DNA of 64,000 bases, taken from contig BLSF01000007.1 of NCBI GenBank assembly GCA_012862575.1, positions 372,001 through 436,000 on the forward strand. The letters run 5' to 3'. The stretch comes from Parietichytrium sp. I65-24A (taxonomy: Eukaryota; Sar; Bigyra; Thraustochytrida; Thraustochytriidae). The position numbers and the translations under genes were made by a program. This document shows positions 18,351 through 29,354 of this stretch, piece after piece. A model generated the notes under the pieces. It was not told the origin of the DNA. It searched no databases and saw only the letters and a list, made by a program, of their open reading frames with translations. Positions within the stretch are counted from its first letter, which is position 1. The number at the start of each line of letters is the position of its first letter.

Positions 18351-21300
18351 CTATCCTAGCCGACGCAAGAGCTTTGAAGCCATTTGGCTCTGCTCCGAGC
18401 GCTCACGCCTCCACGCGTCGTCGACATGCGCTATGTCTCCTTCGTCCAAAGTACCACTGTCCGCTAATACTTGCGAGACTTGAGATAATGTTGCGTGGTT
18501 CTCAACAAGCCTTTCCAAAGCGGAGATCAAATGCATTCTAATTTTGCCTTGTGAATGCAGACTCTCCACCAACGACTTTTCAGTTTTAAAAGCAAGTGCC
18601 AAAAGTTCAAGAACGGTTCTCCTGGCTCGGAGCAGGCTGTCCTGTTCGCCAGCCCGCAGCGCGTCTTCCTCATCGACAATCAACACACAGCAGGTGAGAG
18701 ATAAGAACCTCGTACACAAAATCACTCGACGCCACACCGACTCGCCAGCTACTTTGCCCAGATTTAGCAAACATTTTGCTCCAGCTATTACCCCGCTGAG
18801 GTCGAAGGCTCCTAGCGTCGGGGGTTCCAGATTGTCCCCGAATGACGCGCGGCGCGCTCCTGGGCGAGGAGAAACAGAAACATTTGGAGGAGTGTCTAGG
18901 ATACTGCTCAATTCGAACCCATGCGAGTGCCCTACTGCATGGATGGATGAAAACCACAATGTCAACTTGGTTCCAGCGCTGTTGAGCGATAAGCTCCTCT
19001 CCAAATACGCGGCAACGAGCGTGAGAACCTGATTGCAATGCTTGTACTCACCCCCACCGTCAATTGCCTGCTTGGCATTCTTGATGGAGGAGGAACGTCT
19101 CGATCTTATGATCATTTCCAAGACATCTGTGAGACAGTATAACACACCCTCCAGCAGTTGCCACCCAGAGCCTCCGGGGGCTAAATTGATGTCCTCCAGC
19201 ACGGAAATAGGACTTGGCTTCCATCGACGATTCGGAGTCGAGACAGACTGCCCAGCTACCTCATCCCATGCGGCGTGATGGAGCTCCTCCTCATCTTGCT
19301 CCGCCACAATAGACTCAAAAACTTGCTCAACAGAGTTGAGCATTCGTCCAAAGATATCCCACCGCTCGTCCAGTAAAGCCCACTGCACGCGGTGATTCGG
19401 CGTTCGTGCTAAAATGGATATCATTTGGAAAACTAAGCTCATGGTTCCCACCCCAAGCGATGGCCCTTCTGCTGGAGCAGTGCTCTCTGCGCCGTCTGGT
19501 GCATCCTCGGAGCCAGTTCGCTGTGTGTGGTTCGCATGCCGCCGCACGTCTTCCATGGAAGGTAAAAATCGAACAATGCGCTCCAGCAGACCAAGGCGGT
19601 CAAGATCTTCCACGAAGGCCTCCCGCACGCCGAGCACCGATGTCAGCAGGTGCAAACAGATCTGTATCATTGACTCAAGAGTGCCTTGCGGTCGTTTGTT
19701 CTTGAGCCCCAGCAATCGTGAGACGCGTGGAAAGACCCTGCTCACGATGAACTGGTCCAAACTCTCCTTGAACCGGTCTCGCAGGTTACTCGAGTCGAGC
19801 ATCACATCTTCGTGAGCTAAGTGGTGGTCATTTTGAAGTTGCCGGGTTTGATGAAAATAATCCAGGAAAAGCACCATCAAATCCGTAGACATACGTAGGC
19901 AGAGAACTTTCATTTCCTGGTCTACGCCATACTGACCAAGCCACCACACCGCAGGGAGCAGGCCACGAATGACCTCCACTGCAATTTCTGCGCGGACAAG
20001 TATTTCCGATTGCTTAAGTAGTGATTCAGTCAAACAAAGGATCTCACGATGAAACTCTGGAGCAGACCCCGACTTGACGTATGCACAAACGCGGGTCAAG
20101 CATGCCGTCGAGCTGACCAAATCTGGGATAGACCACAAGATTGGCTGCAAGCATTTGCTAGAGCTAATGTTTACTAGCAGAGGAAGAGCGTCGTTTGTGA
20201 TTCGCTGTAGCACACTCGCCTCGGGGCTTGAAGCGGTGATCAATCGCCGCGATCCTAGAACCGGACCCATCTTCACGCAAGCACGATTCAGTGACTGAGC
20301 AGCTTCCCCGATGATTCCTGCAACTGTCAAGAGAAGGTGGTACAATGACTGTCTCAAATGCAATGTGCTGCTTGTTCCGCCCTCCTTTTCCAGCATTTCG
20401 TCCACCTTGAGACTGAACGCTCGTCTCCTTCCTGGCCGTTGATGTTCCAAATGCTCGTCTTCCCACACTCCATCAGTGCTCTGCGCATCACTTGGTTCCT
20501 TCGATGATCGCGAGCGCGCCACCGATTCCATCTCATGGACAATGGATGCTAGTTTGGCATGCAGTCTATCCAAAACGTACAAGAAACGTAACTCCAAAAG
20601 CAGTGAAAGGTCCGAAGGATAAGTTTTCAGGAAAAGGGTCAGGGTAAGCACTGCTTTGGCTCGAATCGTGAACGTCTGACCGTGGCTCATCATTTGTAGC
20701 AATGCCTTCAATAGCTGGCGCTTGATTTTACTGTTCGGCCCCAAAAGGGTATCCCTTGTGATCCGCTCGACGCCAAGCCTTGACGGGGTCGATGTCCCCG
20801 GAGCCTGACCACTACTGGGCCCACGCCCAAGTGTTGGCGTCGACGGCTTTCTGGACAGCGAGGATGCGTTCAATACAGACGCAGACGAAGGAATCGGTGA
20901 CAGAGGAGCAGAAGGTCCAGACGACGATCCTAATACACCAACATTTGCGCCGCTCAAGACCATATTTAATATGTTTAAAAACGCCTGCTGCACCCTTGCG
21001 GAACCATGTACAGCCTGTAGGTTGTTGACAATAAAGCTCCACCCGTCCTTCTCGGCTAGCCGAGGCAGCAAACGTCTGTTAAGGCGGACCAGATGGGAAA
21101 GTGCCATTGCGCACGTGGAGCGCAGCATCTCGTTCTTTTCTCGAACTGCCCCATCTAGCAGCGTAATTGCCACTTCTTGCGTAGCAAACCGGACACCTGT
21201 ACTGCTTCCACCTCCGAGCCCTGGCCCAGACGCCACGCGCAGGGAAGTGGTGCTGGTGTTGAACGATGATGTGAATCCGACGGTGGATTGGCTTTGATTT

Positions 21301-24300
21301 TGGCCCAAAGAATTTGACATATTGGAGTTGGCACCTGTACCAACAACGTCTGGAGTTGTGCTCAGCACGTTTTCGTAGGTCCTGGCGGCAGAATGCCTCA
21401 CTCTCTCGTCCTCGGATTTGAGACAGGCAAGGAGCTGCTTCAGCGCAGACCCAGAGATCTTCCAGCCCCCCTGTGCGTGATCATTCTCGCTCTGAGATAG
21501 TTGTTGCGGAGAATATGCCGGGCTCATCTGGGGGCTGTTTGAAGTGATATAAAACAATAGCTCGCCAAGGCCGGCAGCTCCGTACCGCCGAAGTGGGAGA
21601 TAATTATCTTGCGAAAAACTCACAAACAATGACAAGAGACCTTCCTCTCCTACACGTGGTGCGATAAAGGTGGCATGGCGTACCAGAACCGCTGCAATAA
21701 TCGCGACCCGGACTCGAATTTTGCGGAGCAAGCCCTTGGTCGCCGTTCCTTGTTGGCTGGACACGCTGCTAGAAAAGCTTGCGCCGTACGGCGGCGGGGT
21801 TCCTGGTGTTGACGGCGGAGTTCTTGGTGTTGAGGGCAGCACATAGCCGCGCGGTGACCTTGGAGAAGCAGGGCTCCCAGCCATATAGCTCTCCGATAGG
21901 TTTTGCAGCTGGTGCTGGTGCTGCTGTTTTTGTCGAAGCTGCTGCTGCTGGAGGAAAGAATTTGTCCGCGATCCGAGACGAATAAGTAGCGCAAGCAACG
22001 ATGAGCTGACAATGACGTTTGCCAGACGAGGAATATGGCACAGTGTATACAGGTAACCAAGTACATGAGTAATGTAGTTGGGCCCATTCCCACCCCCGCC
22101 GCCAGAAAGAGCGCGGAATACGATTCCAAGAAATTGCTCCAGTTCCGAAGCACTCATATTTGCAACATCTTCGGCGGACCAAAACTGAAACCCCAATGAC
22201 CTGTGGTTGAACTTTAGGACCGGGAGTGCCCCGTTTTGAGGATTGCCAACGATAGGCTTCACCACGCAGTCACTTGGGTGAGCCAATAAAGAAAAAAGCG
22301 GCTTGACGCCAGAACCATAGCTATCGTCAGAGATCAAAGTTTCTAGCTGTTCGCCCAACACCCGATTTGGAAACGTTTTTTGAATCTCATTGATGGCATC
22401 TAGCAAGTAGGGATCGAACCCGTCATTCAAAGCGGCAATATCCTCAACTTCGCTTGTATCATCAACCTCGAGACGATGGAGCTTGCCTCTCTCGCTAAAG
22501 GTTTGGCTTTCCTCCGCCCAAGCTTTGGATGCTTCATGGGCATGCGTGGGAACCGGTATGTCGTCGTAGTTCACAGTCTCGTGGTCAGAAACCACATCAG
22601 AAGTTGGAGTGGTAGGTGAATTATTATCAAATTGCGCCGCCCGGAGATCGCCCTCTGTAAGCGGTCTTCCTTCGACCATCGAATCAACATCCTGCTCCGA
22701 ATCAAGCTCTTCTTGATCGCTTGATTCGTCATACTCGAGCCTCAGAGCTGCAGCAGCAGCTTCTTGTAGGCTAGGCCTCTTGTGCGTTATTGGAGATAAT
22801 GGATGCTGTCGTTTTGGTGTACGCGGAGAATTCAGGTTCGAGTAAGCGCCAGCTGTTAAAGGTCTTGAATGAGGGGCATCGGAAAGTTGCTCCATTTTGC
22901 CACCAGGCTGCTCGTCAAAATCAGAATTTATCGAGAGACTCTTCGTGGTACTGGCGACTTTGGAAGGCGAGGATTGTTGGTCATTTGGAGGTTGCCCAGA
23001 GAGATTTATCTGCGGCGCAGTCCTAGGCCGTTCCTCGACAATGGCGCGGTCCGGGGTCAAAGGCTTTGTTCCCTCTCTTGGTGTCAGTACAGTGGCGCCT
23101 GGAAGCGTGCTAGCCTTATGATCCGCATCTTCTACGAATTCAGTGTCCGCGTCTCGCTTTTCGCGCTCCACATCACTGCTCTCTTCGTTCAACAGATCCG
23201 AGTCCGCGTCCGCGTCTGCGTCCTCTTCGTCATCAGGGGTGTCAGGCCTATCCTGGAAATCTAGGACGGTGTCAGAGTTGTCGAGCAAGAGGTCTACTGT
23301 GGTGTTCTGATCATTATTTCGCGCGCTCGATCCAGACGCGACGCCTTGCGAGAAAGACGCTCTGGCGTACGATCCCCCATTACTGTCGACGCTCTCACGC
23401 AGCAAGTTCCTTTTCGCCACTAAAGAAAGCCTTATGGAGTCGTCAAGAGGTCGTTCTTTGCTCTGGCGAACTACATTGGCGCCAGATCCCTCCAGACTCT
23501 TGGCTTCTTCTTCACCGCCATAGGGGCTTATCTCCGCGGCAACGTCTGTATCTGCAGAGTTATCGCTTTCCACTTCATTTTCACTGTCGTCTGAGTCTGT
23601 ATCCTCATCGGCGCACTTTGGGACGTATTGTCTGCTCTCCAGATAACGGCCAAAAGCTGTATTGGCAGGCATCGCGCAAAAGCTAGGGAGCGGCATCCCT
23701 TGCCAAAATTCATGAATCAAAAGTGCCGGCCAAGAAATACGCTTTGCAGGGTCCTTGCGAAGGAGTGAACGCAAGAGGTTTTTGAAAGGAATGCTCAACG
23801 TCACGCCGTCTTGCATTTCTTGATCGGTAATAGGTAATTGGAGAGGTTGCGTCTGAATTTCTTGCACCAGCTCCCCAAAGTTGCTCGACCGGAAAGGAAG
23901 CTTTCCCATCGCCATTTCGTACAAAATGCAACCCAGGGACCAGAAGTCTGACGCAAAGGAGTGCACGCCCTCCTGAGTGAACAATTCTGGGGCCATGTAG
24001 TATGGGGTTCCGCCGAAACGACTCTGTTCTGTGCCGCTTTTGCCATTCCCTTCCAGTTTGTTGATGTGATCTAGATTCGTGGCAAATGCAAAGTCCGAGA
24101 GTTTCAGAACGCCGTATTCATTTAGTAGAATATTGGATGGCTTGAGGTCGCAGAAAATGATCCCACAAGAGTGCAAGTAGTGCAAGGCGTGGAGCAAGTC
24201 CGTCCCAAACACACGAATAGCGCTTTCTGGAAGAACCTTGTCGGCATGGAGAAGTTCTTTCAGACTCCCGCCGGTGCAATACTCCAAGATGAGCCAGATA

Positions 24301-24512
24301 TGGTGCCTCGTCTCGTACCATTTAAAAAACCGGAGACAGTTCGGATGATCTACTCTGTACATCATCCTTACTTCATGCAAGACTTTCTCCAACTTCGACT
24401 TGTCCACGGACTTGATCGCCACATATTTCACCGTCTGCTTCTCCCTACCTTTGTACACTATGCTATGCTGCCCGCCTCGGCCTATTTCCTCGATAATGTG
24501 ATACCTGTCCAT
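18351..24512 (-). CDS. ULK4/RUNKEL-like protein kinase with ARM/HEAT-type C-terminus
   Basis: A single 2053-residue frame. The N-terminal kinase domain (about 4-270) begins MDRYHIIEEIGRGGQ, has VAIK (Lys34), an alpha-C Glu near 47, catalytic loop FCDLKPSN (Asp122, Asn127) in place of HRD, DFA (140-142) in place of DFG, and GGTPYYMAPELF. The CDLKPSN loop and PYYMAPEL are typical of the ULK4/RUNKEL/Fused family, whose members are often weak or dead kinases. A long acidic, Ser-rich linker (about 300-740) and a Gln-rich stretch (near 870) precede a long helical C-terminus with ARM/HEAT-like repeats. ULK4 acts in motile cilia; plant RUNKEL acts on microtubules in cytokinesis. A role at cilia of zoospores or in division is inferred. 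Not every segment of this frame could be checked for introns. Confidence 0.87.
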   Translation of the reverse strand: MDRYHIIEEIGRGGQHSIVYKGREKQTVKYVAIKSVDKSKLEKVLHEVRMMYRVDHPNCLRFFKWYETRHHIWLILEYCTGGSLKELLHADKVLPESAIRVFGTDLLHALHYLHSCGIIFCDLKPSNILLNEYGVLKLSDFAFATNLDHINKLEGNGKSGTEQSRFGGTPYYMAPELFTQEGVHSFASDFWSLGCILYEMAMGKLPFRSSNFGELVQEIQTQPLQLPITDQEMQDGVTLSIPFKNLLRSLLRKDPAKRISWPALLIHEFWQGMPLPSFCAMPANTAFGRYLESRQYVPKCADEDTDSDDSENEVESDNSADTDVAAEISPYGGEEEAKSLEGSGANVVRQSKERPLDDSIRLSLVAKRNLLRESVDSNGGSYARASFSQGVASGSSARNNDQNTTVDLLLDNSDTVLDFQDRPDTPDDEEDADADADSDLLNEESSDVEREKRDADTEFVEDADHKASTLPGATVLTPREGTKPLTPDRAIVEERPRTAPQINLSGQPPNDQQSSPSKVASTTKSLSINSDFDEQPGGKMEQLSDAPHSRPLTAGAYSNLNSPRTPKRQHPLSPITHKRPSLQEAAAAALRLEYDESSDQEELDSEQDVDSMVEGRPLTEGDLRAAQFDNNSPTTPTSDVVSDHETVNYDDIPVPTHAHEASKAWAEESQTFSERGKLHRLEVDDTSEVEDIAALNDGFDPYLLDAINEIQKTFPNRVLGEQLETLISDDSYGSGVKPLFSLLAHPSDCVVKPIVGNPQNGALPVLKFNHRSLGFQFWSAEDVANMSASELEQFLGIVFRALSGGGGGNGPNYITHVLGYLYTLCHIPRLANVIVSSSLLALLIRLGSRTNSFLQQQQLRQKQQHQHQLQNLSESYMAGSPASPRSPRGYVLPSTPRTPPSTPGTPPPYGASFSSSVSSQQGTATKGLLRKIRVRVAIIAAVLVRHATFIAPRVGEEGLLSLFVSFSQDNYLPLRRYGAAGLGELLFYITSNSPQMSPAYSPQQLSQSENDHAQGGWKISGSALKQLLACLKSEDERVRHSAARTYENVLSTTPDVVGTGANSNMSNSLGQNQSQSTVGFTSSFNTSTTSLRVASGPGLGGGSSTGVRFATQEVAITLLDGAVREKNEMLRSTCAMALSHLVRLNRRLLPRLAEKDGWSFIVNNLQAVHGSARVQQAFLNILNMVLSGANVGVLGSSSGPSAPLSPIPSSASVLNASSLSRKPSTPTLGRGPSSGQAPGTSTPSRLGVERITRDTLLGPNSKIKRQLLKALLQMMSHGQTFTIRAKAVLTLTLFLKTYPSDLSLLLELRFLYVLDRLHAKLASIVHEMESVARSRSSKEPSDAQSTDGVWEDEHLEHQRPGRRRAFSLKVDEMLEKEGGTSSTLHLRQSLYHLLLTVAGIIGEAAQSLNRACVKMGPVLGSRRLITASSPEASVLQRITNDALPLLVNISSSKCLQPILWSIPDLVSSTACLTRVCAYVKSGSAPEFHREILCLTESLLKQSEILVRAEIAVEVIRGLLPAVWWLGQYGVDQEMKVLCLRMSTDLMVLFLDYFHQTRQLQNDHHLAHEDVMLDSSNLRDRFKESLDQFIVSRVFPRVSRLLGLKNKRPQGTLESMIQICLHLLTSVLGVREAFVEDLDRLGLLERIVRFLPSMEDVRRHANHTQRTGSEDAPDGAESTAPAEGPSLGVGTMSLVFQMISILARTPNHRVQWALLDERWDIFGRMLNSVEQVFESIVAEQDEEELHHAAWDEVAGQSVSTPNRRWKPSPISVLEDINLAPGGSGWQLLEGVLYCLTDVLEMIIRSRRSSSIKNAKQAIDGGGEYKHCNQVLTLVAAYLERSLSLNSAGTKLTLWFSSIHAVGHSHGFELSSILDTPPNVSVSPRPGARRASFGDNLEPPTLGAFDLSGVIAGAKCLLNLGKVAGESVWRRVILCTRFLSLTCCVLIVDEEDALRAGEQDSLLRARRTVLELLALAFKTEKSLVESLHSQGKIRMHLISALERLVENHATLSQVSQVLADSGTLDEGDIAHVDDAWRRERSEQSQMASKLLRRLG

Positions 24513-25594
24513 CCCATCGAGGGAGTCCTTTCCGCCGTTTCGCTCGCAAACCAGACCGTGCGCCCTTTGCCTTAGCCTTTACTGCTGCGCCGCTCAGCGC
24601 TTGTGCCGTTCGGCCGGACGAACAAGATCGAGCTTCGTTCGCGAGCCACACGAGGCACGCTAACCTAAAGCGAAGCGGTGAGCGAGCCAACCACCGAACG
24701 ACAAGCTAACCATGCACGCGCACACAGCGGATGGACTCTGCGCGAGTATCTGTTTCTGTACCTGCACCTGTATCTTTATGTATATATGTATGTGTCCGGG
24801 TGAGTGAGCAGATGCTTTTGCTGAAAGAGACTTCACGTGCGCTGCACGCTCCGTGAACTCGGTCGAGGGCCTCGAGACTGAGCGAGAGGGAGCGACGGAA
24901 GGTGTGAAGGTGTGGAGGATGGGTGTGGGCACTGGGCACGTAGATTTTTCCCATGCCTTCGCGTCTATTCTATATGCTAAGCTTATTACCATTATTGCCC
25001 ACATTTTGAATAGGATAGTATTTCGTTTCCGACAAGCAATCTATCTCTTTTTCCAAAAGTGAAGCCACGAAGTGCAGCGTAAACAAACCCTATCGGAAGG
25101 TGGGGTGCTCTTTTTCAAAGATTGAATTTTGGATTATTATTATTTTTTGGAACTTGACAGACAATTCCACTTTGGAACAATTGAAACGTGGTGCAACTGT
25201 TGTTTTTTGGCAATGGAAAGTTGTGGCGGTGAATTCTGAAGAGCTTTTTTTGTTCATTTGGCCATTTGGCCATTTGGCCATTGCTTTTGGTTGGCTCGGC
25301 TCTGCGCAGCGAATTTGGAAGCAACGAGCCATTCGGCGTGTGGCTGGCGATGAGAGGAGACCTCGGTGGGTGTGAATATAGATCAATCATCATGCGCGTT
25401 GAGGGTGATGGGCATCGTGGTAGTGATGAATTCCTCGACGATGTCGTCGGAAAGGAGCGGTTCTCGTTGATTGGAAGAGGGGTATGTGGCCTCACTTTCG
25501 AGCTGCGAGTGCCGAGAAGGACGGCGAAGTGAACAATGGTGTTGAAAGTCAGTTCAGATTGGTTTACGCTGTTCAGTTTCATGCTGTGTACGTT
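24513..25594. other. Intergenic region between ULK4-like and ankyrin genes
   Basis: About 1.08 kb upstream of the kinase gene contains a TATATATGTATG run near 24780, a purine-rich segment around 24870-24910 and a GGCCATTT triple repeat near 25260-25281. No supported gene. Confidence 0.5.
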
Positions 25595-26725
25595 TTAAAC
25601 ATCGTCGTTATCGCTGTCATCTTCTTCGTCGTCGCCTTTGTCACTCAGAGAGCTCGAAGCTTGGTCAGCGTGCGCGAGGGCGTCCAGGACCAGAGCTTCC
25701 ATCTCAACGCTAACAACCTGGTCCTTGACGGTTTTACCGAAAACATCTCGTGCCGCGAGATGGCTTGGATCCGCGCGAGAAAGTAACAATTTTACAAGAT
25801 CTGTGTTTCTAGTCTTGGAGACAGCAAGCATAAGGGTGCTTTGCCCCGTGCTCCGCTCAATCGGCGAAAGGTCAGCCCCTTTACTAACTAAAACCTCTGC
25901 GACTTGGAGATGGTTCCACCTGGCTGCGAGCATGAGAGGAGTCCATCCAAGCTTGTCGCGATAATCAATTTCCGCACCACGATCGATCAAAAGCGAAACA
26001 ATCTTTACGTGCCCCCAACGGGCGGCGTGCATCAACGGCGTACGCCGCGTTGCGTCCAGATGGTCAACATCTGCAGCAAAGTCACAAAGTTTTTTAGCGA
26101 TCGGGAAGTGACCTTCCACAGCCGCGTAAGAGAGTGAGGATTTGCCGGCTTTGTCAACCACATTGACGTCAGAGTCCCAGAGAAGTTGTTCCACCGCTTG
26201 CACATAGCCCTTCGCGGCAGCAATGAGCAGCGCAGTCTGGCCAAAAAAATCCGTCGCAGAATGGTCAGCTTTCCCTCTTAGAAATTGAAGAATTTCAAGT
26301 TGGTTTTCTGCGGCGGCGAGCATCAGAGCCGTTCGCTTTTGGTCCCTATCAAATACTTCAGGGTTCGCCCCCAGTTCCAGCAGGTACTCCGCTACGTGCG
26401 TGTGTCCATTCCTGCAAGCGCACATGAATGCATTGCAATCCGTCCAATAGGTTGATGGATCCACCCCTGGCTGGCCCGGAAGGCGGACATGAATAACATC
26501 GAGTTTTTCTTCCTCTGCAAACTGCACGATCCTTTGACACTCTTTCAGATCCCCTTTGGCAGCCGCGGCGATGAGCTGAAATCCGGTCTCTTGCTCGACC
26601 TGGAGTCTTTCTTCCTCCTCTGCAAGCTCTCTGCGACGGGCCGACGTGAGCTCCTCGGACTTTTGTTCATTGGCCGGGCCTTCGCTGGCCAACGCAACTT
26701 GCTTCTCGACAGCCTCCGAAACCAT
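25595..26725 (-). CDS. Ankyrin-repeat protein
   Basis: This 376-residue protein starts with a charged helix (about 1-45, RRRELAEEEERLQVEQE) and then has about eight ankyrin repeats (roughly 46-80, 94-123, 129-158, 162-191, 195-224, 228-257, 260-289, 294-324). Units such as TPLMHAARWGHVKIVSLLID and TPLMLAARWNHLQVAEVLV fit the consensus closely. The C-terminus is acidic (SDKGDDEEDDSDNDDV). There is no membrane or enzyme domain, so it is probably a soluble scaffold; the partner is unknown. It is divergent from the two-exon gene at 27454, sharing a gap of about 0.73 kb. Confidence 0.85.
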   Translation of the reverse strand: MVSEAVEKQVALASEGPANEQKSEELTSARRRELAEEEERLQVEQETGFQLIAAAAKGDLKECQRIVQFAEEEKLDVIHVRLPGQPGVDPSTYWTDCNAFMCACRNGHTHVAEYLLELGANPEVFDRDQKRTALMLAAAENQLEILQFLRGKADHSATDFFGQTALLIAAAKGYVQAVEQLLWDSDVNVVDKAGKSSLSYAAVEGHFPIAKKLCDFAADVDHLDATRRTPLMHAARWGHVKIVSLLIDRGAEIDYRDKLGWTPLMLAARWNHLQVAEVLVSKGADLSPIERSTGQSTLMLAVSKTRNTDLVKLLLSRADPSHLAARDVFGKTVKDQVVSVEMEALVLDALAHADQASSSLSDKGDDEEDDSDNDDV

Positions 26726-27453
26726 GTTGACTTGCCGGCCTTCTCATAGCTCTCGCGGAGGGCTTTCGAGAGGCAGTTGCACTGGACTCACTGGACTCCA
26801 GTGTGCCTTTCGATTGAGAAAGACATCGATTGCATTCATTCATTCATGCAAGAAGCTAGAATAGTTACCGTTATGGATTCGTAGAACTCCGACTCGGACT
26901 CACAGTCAATGAAATTCAATGTCTTTGTCAGAGACTTCGATTTTTGCCATTTTTAGAGGAATCCAGGGGGAAAATTGTATGTGAAAACGAGGCATTTTTT
27001 TCCTTGGATTTCGGGGAAAATTAAATTAAATTCATTCAACCAACAACAGCAAAGATAATTTGCCCAGATTTGGCACAATTGTCACCAACTCGAAAAAGTT
27101 TCCATTAGATTGACTCTCAGAGGCTCTACTAGCATTATCTCTAATTTGAACTTCAGAACGTAAATTCCAAACATAAATCAAAGTTCGGATTGTATTTTTC
27201 AAACAGCGTAGTCAAGACACTAAGCAATTGTAGCTTTGAGAAACGCAGAATTGACCATGGCAACCCATGGCAACCCAAACGCCCCAGCTACGAAGAGCGT
27301 CAAGACAAGCAGAACGTGCACGAGCCTTGCGATGCTGGGCTTTACTGATAGGAGGATGATGGTGCAGGATCCGCGAAAGTACGTTTTAGGCCACCTGCAC
27401 TGGCAGTCCCCGAATAAGTTTTGAGTTGCGTTTTTCTTTTCTTGTTCGTGGCG
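26726..27453. promoter_or_regulatory. Divergent promoter region, ankyrin gene / two-exon gene
   Basis: This 728 nt gap between two start codons is AT-rich near 26930-27130. A short direct repeat, CCATGGCAACCCATGGCAACC, spans about 27257-27277. No gene seen. Confidence 0.45.
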
Positions 27454-29354
27454 ATGTCTGGGCCAAGACGGAGTTTGAAACGGGAGCAAGGAGTAGCGAG
27501 TGACCTGAATCGCTCGGCAGTACAGATGGAGGGGATTATTGGAATTCCAGGGCGTGCAAATACAGCTGAAGACGACGAACACTCTGTTCCCGGTGACCAG
27601 CGAAGTGGAAGGAGGTTCGACAGCAATGGCTCGGACACGGACGCTGCACTGCAGTCTGGAGCAAGTCGCGGACTGTCGAGAGCGCCATGTACTGCTGGCA
27701 AGAGGAGAAAGGGAGTTGATGCACCTCTTATTGAACTCGACCTGGATAGCGATGGTGATGACACTCTGGAAATATGTGCGAGAAAATCGCAATTTGCGGA
27801 GGCCACGACACCCCGGGTCACGTGCGCTACCTGCGGCTCGACGTCCTTGCTGGCGAATGAGAATAGGGCTCTCGAATCCTTGCTTGAGGACTTGCGGTCC
27901 ATTCGCGCTTTGGTCGATCACACAGCAGGAGTTGGATTCACAAATAGTGAAATTGAACAGCTAGGTGACTTGATCCGAAGGAACCCACTTGTCCATGTGC
28001 ACGCGTATTTCGAAACGTCAGCAGAGCGTGTTCTTGAATTATGGCCGTGGAAAGCTCAAGAGTCCAATACGGAGCGGACTTTGCGTGTGTACAGAGAGGT
28101 GCAATTCGATATCCTGGTGAAAAGCTCACGGGGTGTTGTTGACGAAGGGATGGAAAGCGGACAACAACAGCAAAATGCGCGCCTTTTGTCGAGAGTTTTT
28201 GAGCTCGATCTTGACGGCGTGGAGTTTGAAGCGTGCTCAAGACCAACACTTGGTGAAATTTTGCGTTCCAATGTAGTTCACGGAGCCGGAAAGTCTCGCT
28301 TGCAGGCTTTGTTCGAACTTGCGCAGACTGACGACTATGGGCATTTTGCTCGAAGTATTTCTCTGTTTCGATTTTGGGGCTTACTCAAAGAATTTGTTTC
28401 TGAAGTGAAAACGCCTCTGGAAAAATCTGGTGTCCAGTTTTCGACTTATCAAAACATCTTGGAAAAATGGTTTGAATCGCAGAGCTCTCAACATCGATAC
28501 GCTTTGAACCCTGACAAGCGCTTCTGCGCTATCTGGGGGGAAGCATTCCCAGGGGTCGAAGACAAACCCACGATGGTGAAGAAGATTTTCTCTCTGCTTG
28601 GCTGCAAGGCAAATGATATGCCGTGGCTTCCAAGTTCCAGGTTCTTGCCAATCTGTAAATTGGCCGACTCAGTCGCAAGCACTCTCGGCGAAGACGCTGC
28701 ATCTCGCAAAGATTTAGAGGAGCCCACATTCTGCTGCAATTTGGACATCGACCCCGCTGAATTTGATTCTCGCCGCCCAAATTTGTGCAACTGGGCCGCA
28801 TACCCTCGTAAGTTCACTACGTGCTCGTAGCTCCACGACGAATGACTGACAACAACTCATTGAATTTGTTGATTGAAAAAACAGCAAATGCACTTGCGGC
28901 ACTTATGTCATATATTTGGATGATCTTCCTCAAGTGCGGCAAGTACGAAAGCGAGGGGCCAAAGCGGTTTTCCATCGAAGAGTTAGAGAAACGAATCACT
29001 CCTGAAAGAATTGCGATGACTCTAGCAGACCTTCTTCTGCACTCGTTTCAACTCCCTGGATCCATGGATTCACCAACAGAAGGTGGCAGGCCCTCCGGCT
29101 CAGGCAGCAACCCCCACCTTTTGCGTAAAGGAATCTACCAACGTGGAGAGCTATTTCAACGGTTGTATTTGTGGAGGGAACACTACCGATCGAAAGAGTC
29201 GGCATCATTTCGTCGAGCGAGGAGGGATCTTGTGGAAGTTAAGGCTCGAGAAGCTAGAAAAGATTCCGATCGGAACTCCAGGCCCGCGAAGAAAAGGCAA
29301 AGGAGCGACTTTTCTCTCGCGGGTTTGAGGACAATGAAAACTCCACTGCGATGA
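27454..29354 (+). CDS. Unknown two-exon protein, probably nuclear
   Basis: I do not recognise this protein. Exon 1 is 27454-28807 and exon 2 is 28885-29354. The 77-nt intron has a GTAAGT donor, a CTGAC-type branch site near 28845 and an AACAG acceptor. Splicing keeps one frame of 607 residues and joins two frames that would otherwise end just after the donor and begin inside the intron. The ATG at 27454 is the first in frame. The N-terminal 120 residues are Ser/Asp-rich and probably disordered, with a basic patch (GKRRKG) and acidic LDLDSDGDD, then an isolated CATC motif. The centre (about 140-450) looks globular and helical. The C-terminus is basic with a likely nuclear signal (RPAKKRQRS). 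No catalytic motif is seen. Confidence 0.72.
28808..28884 (+). other. Intron of the two-exon gene
   Basis: This 77-nt GT-AG intron has donor GTAAGT, acceptor AAAACAG and a TGACTGAC branch region about 40 nt before the acceptor. The phase is 1 on both sides, so the frame is kept. Confidence 0.8.

Noticed and set aside
22405-22421. A box-B-like GGGATCGAACCCG
   Set aside because: It lies inside the ULK4-like coding sequence and has no tRNA cloverleaf around it.
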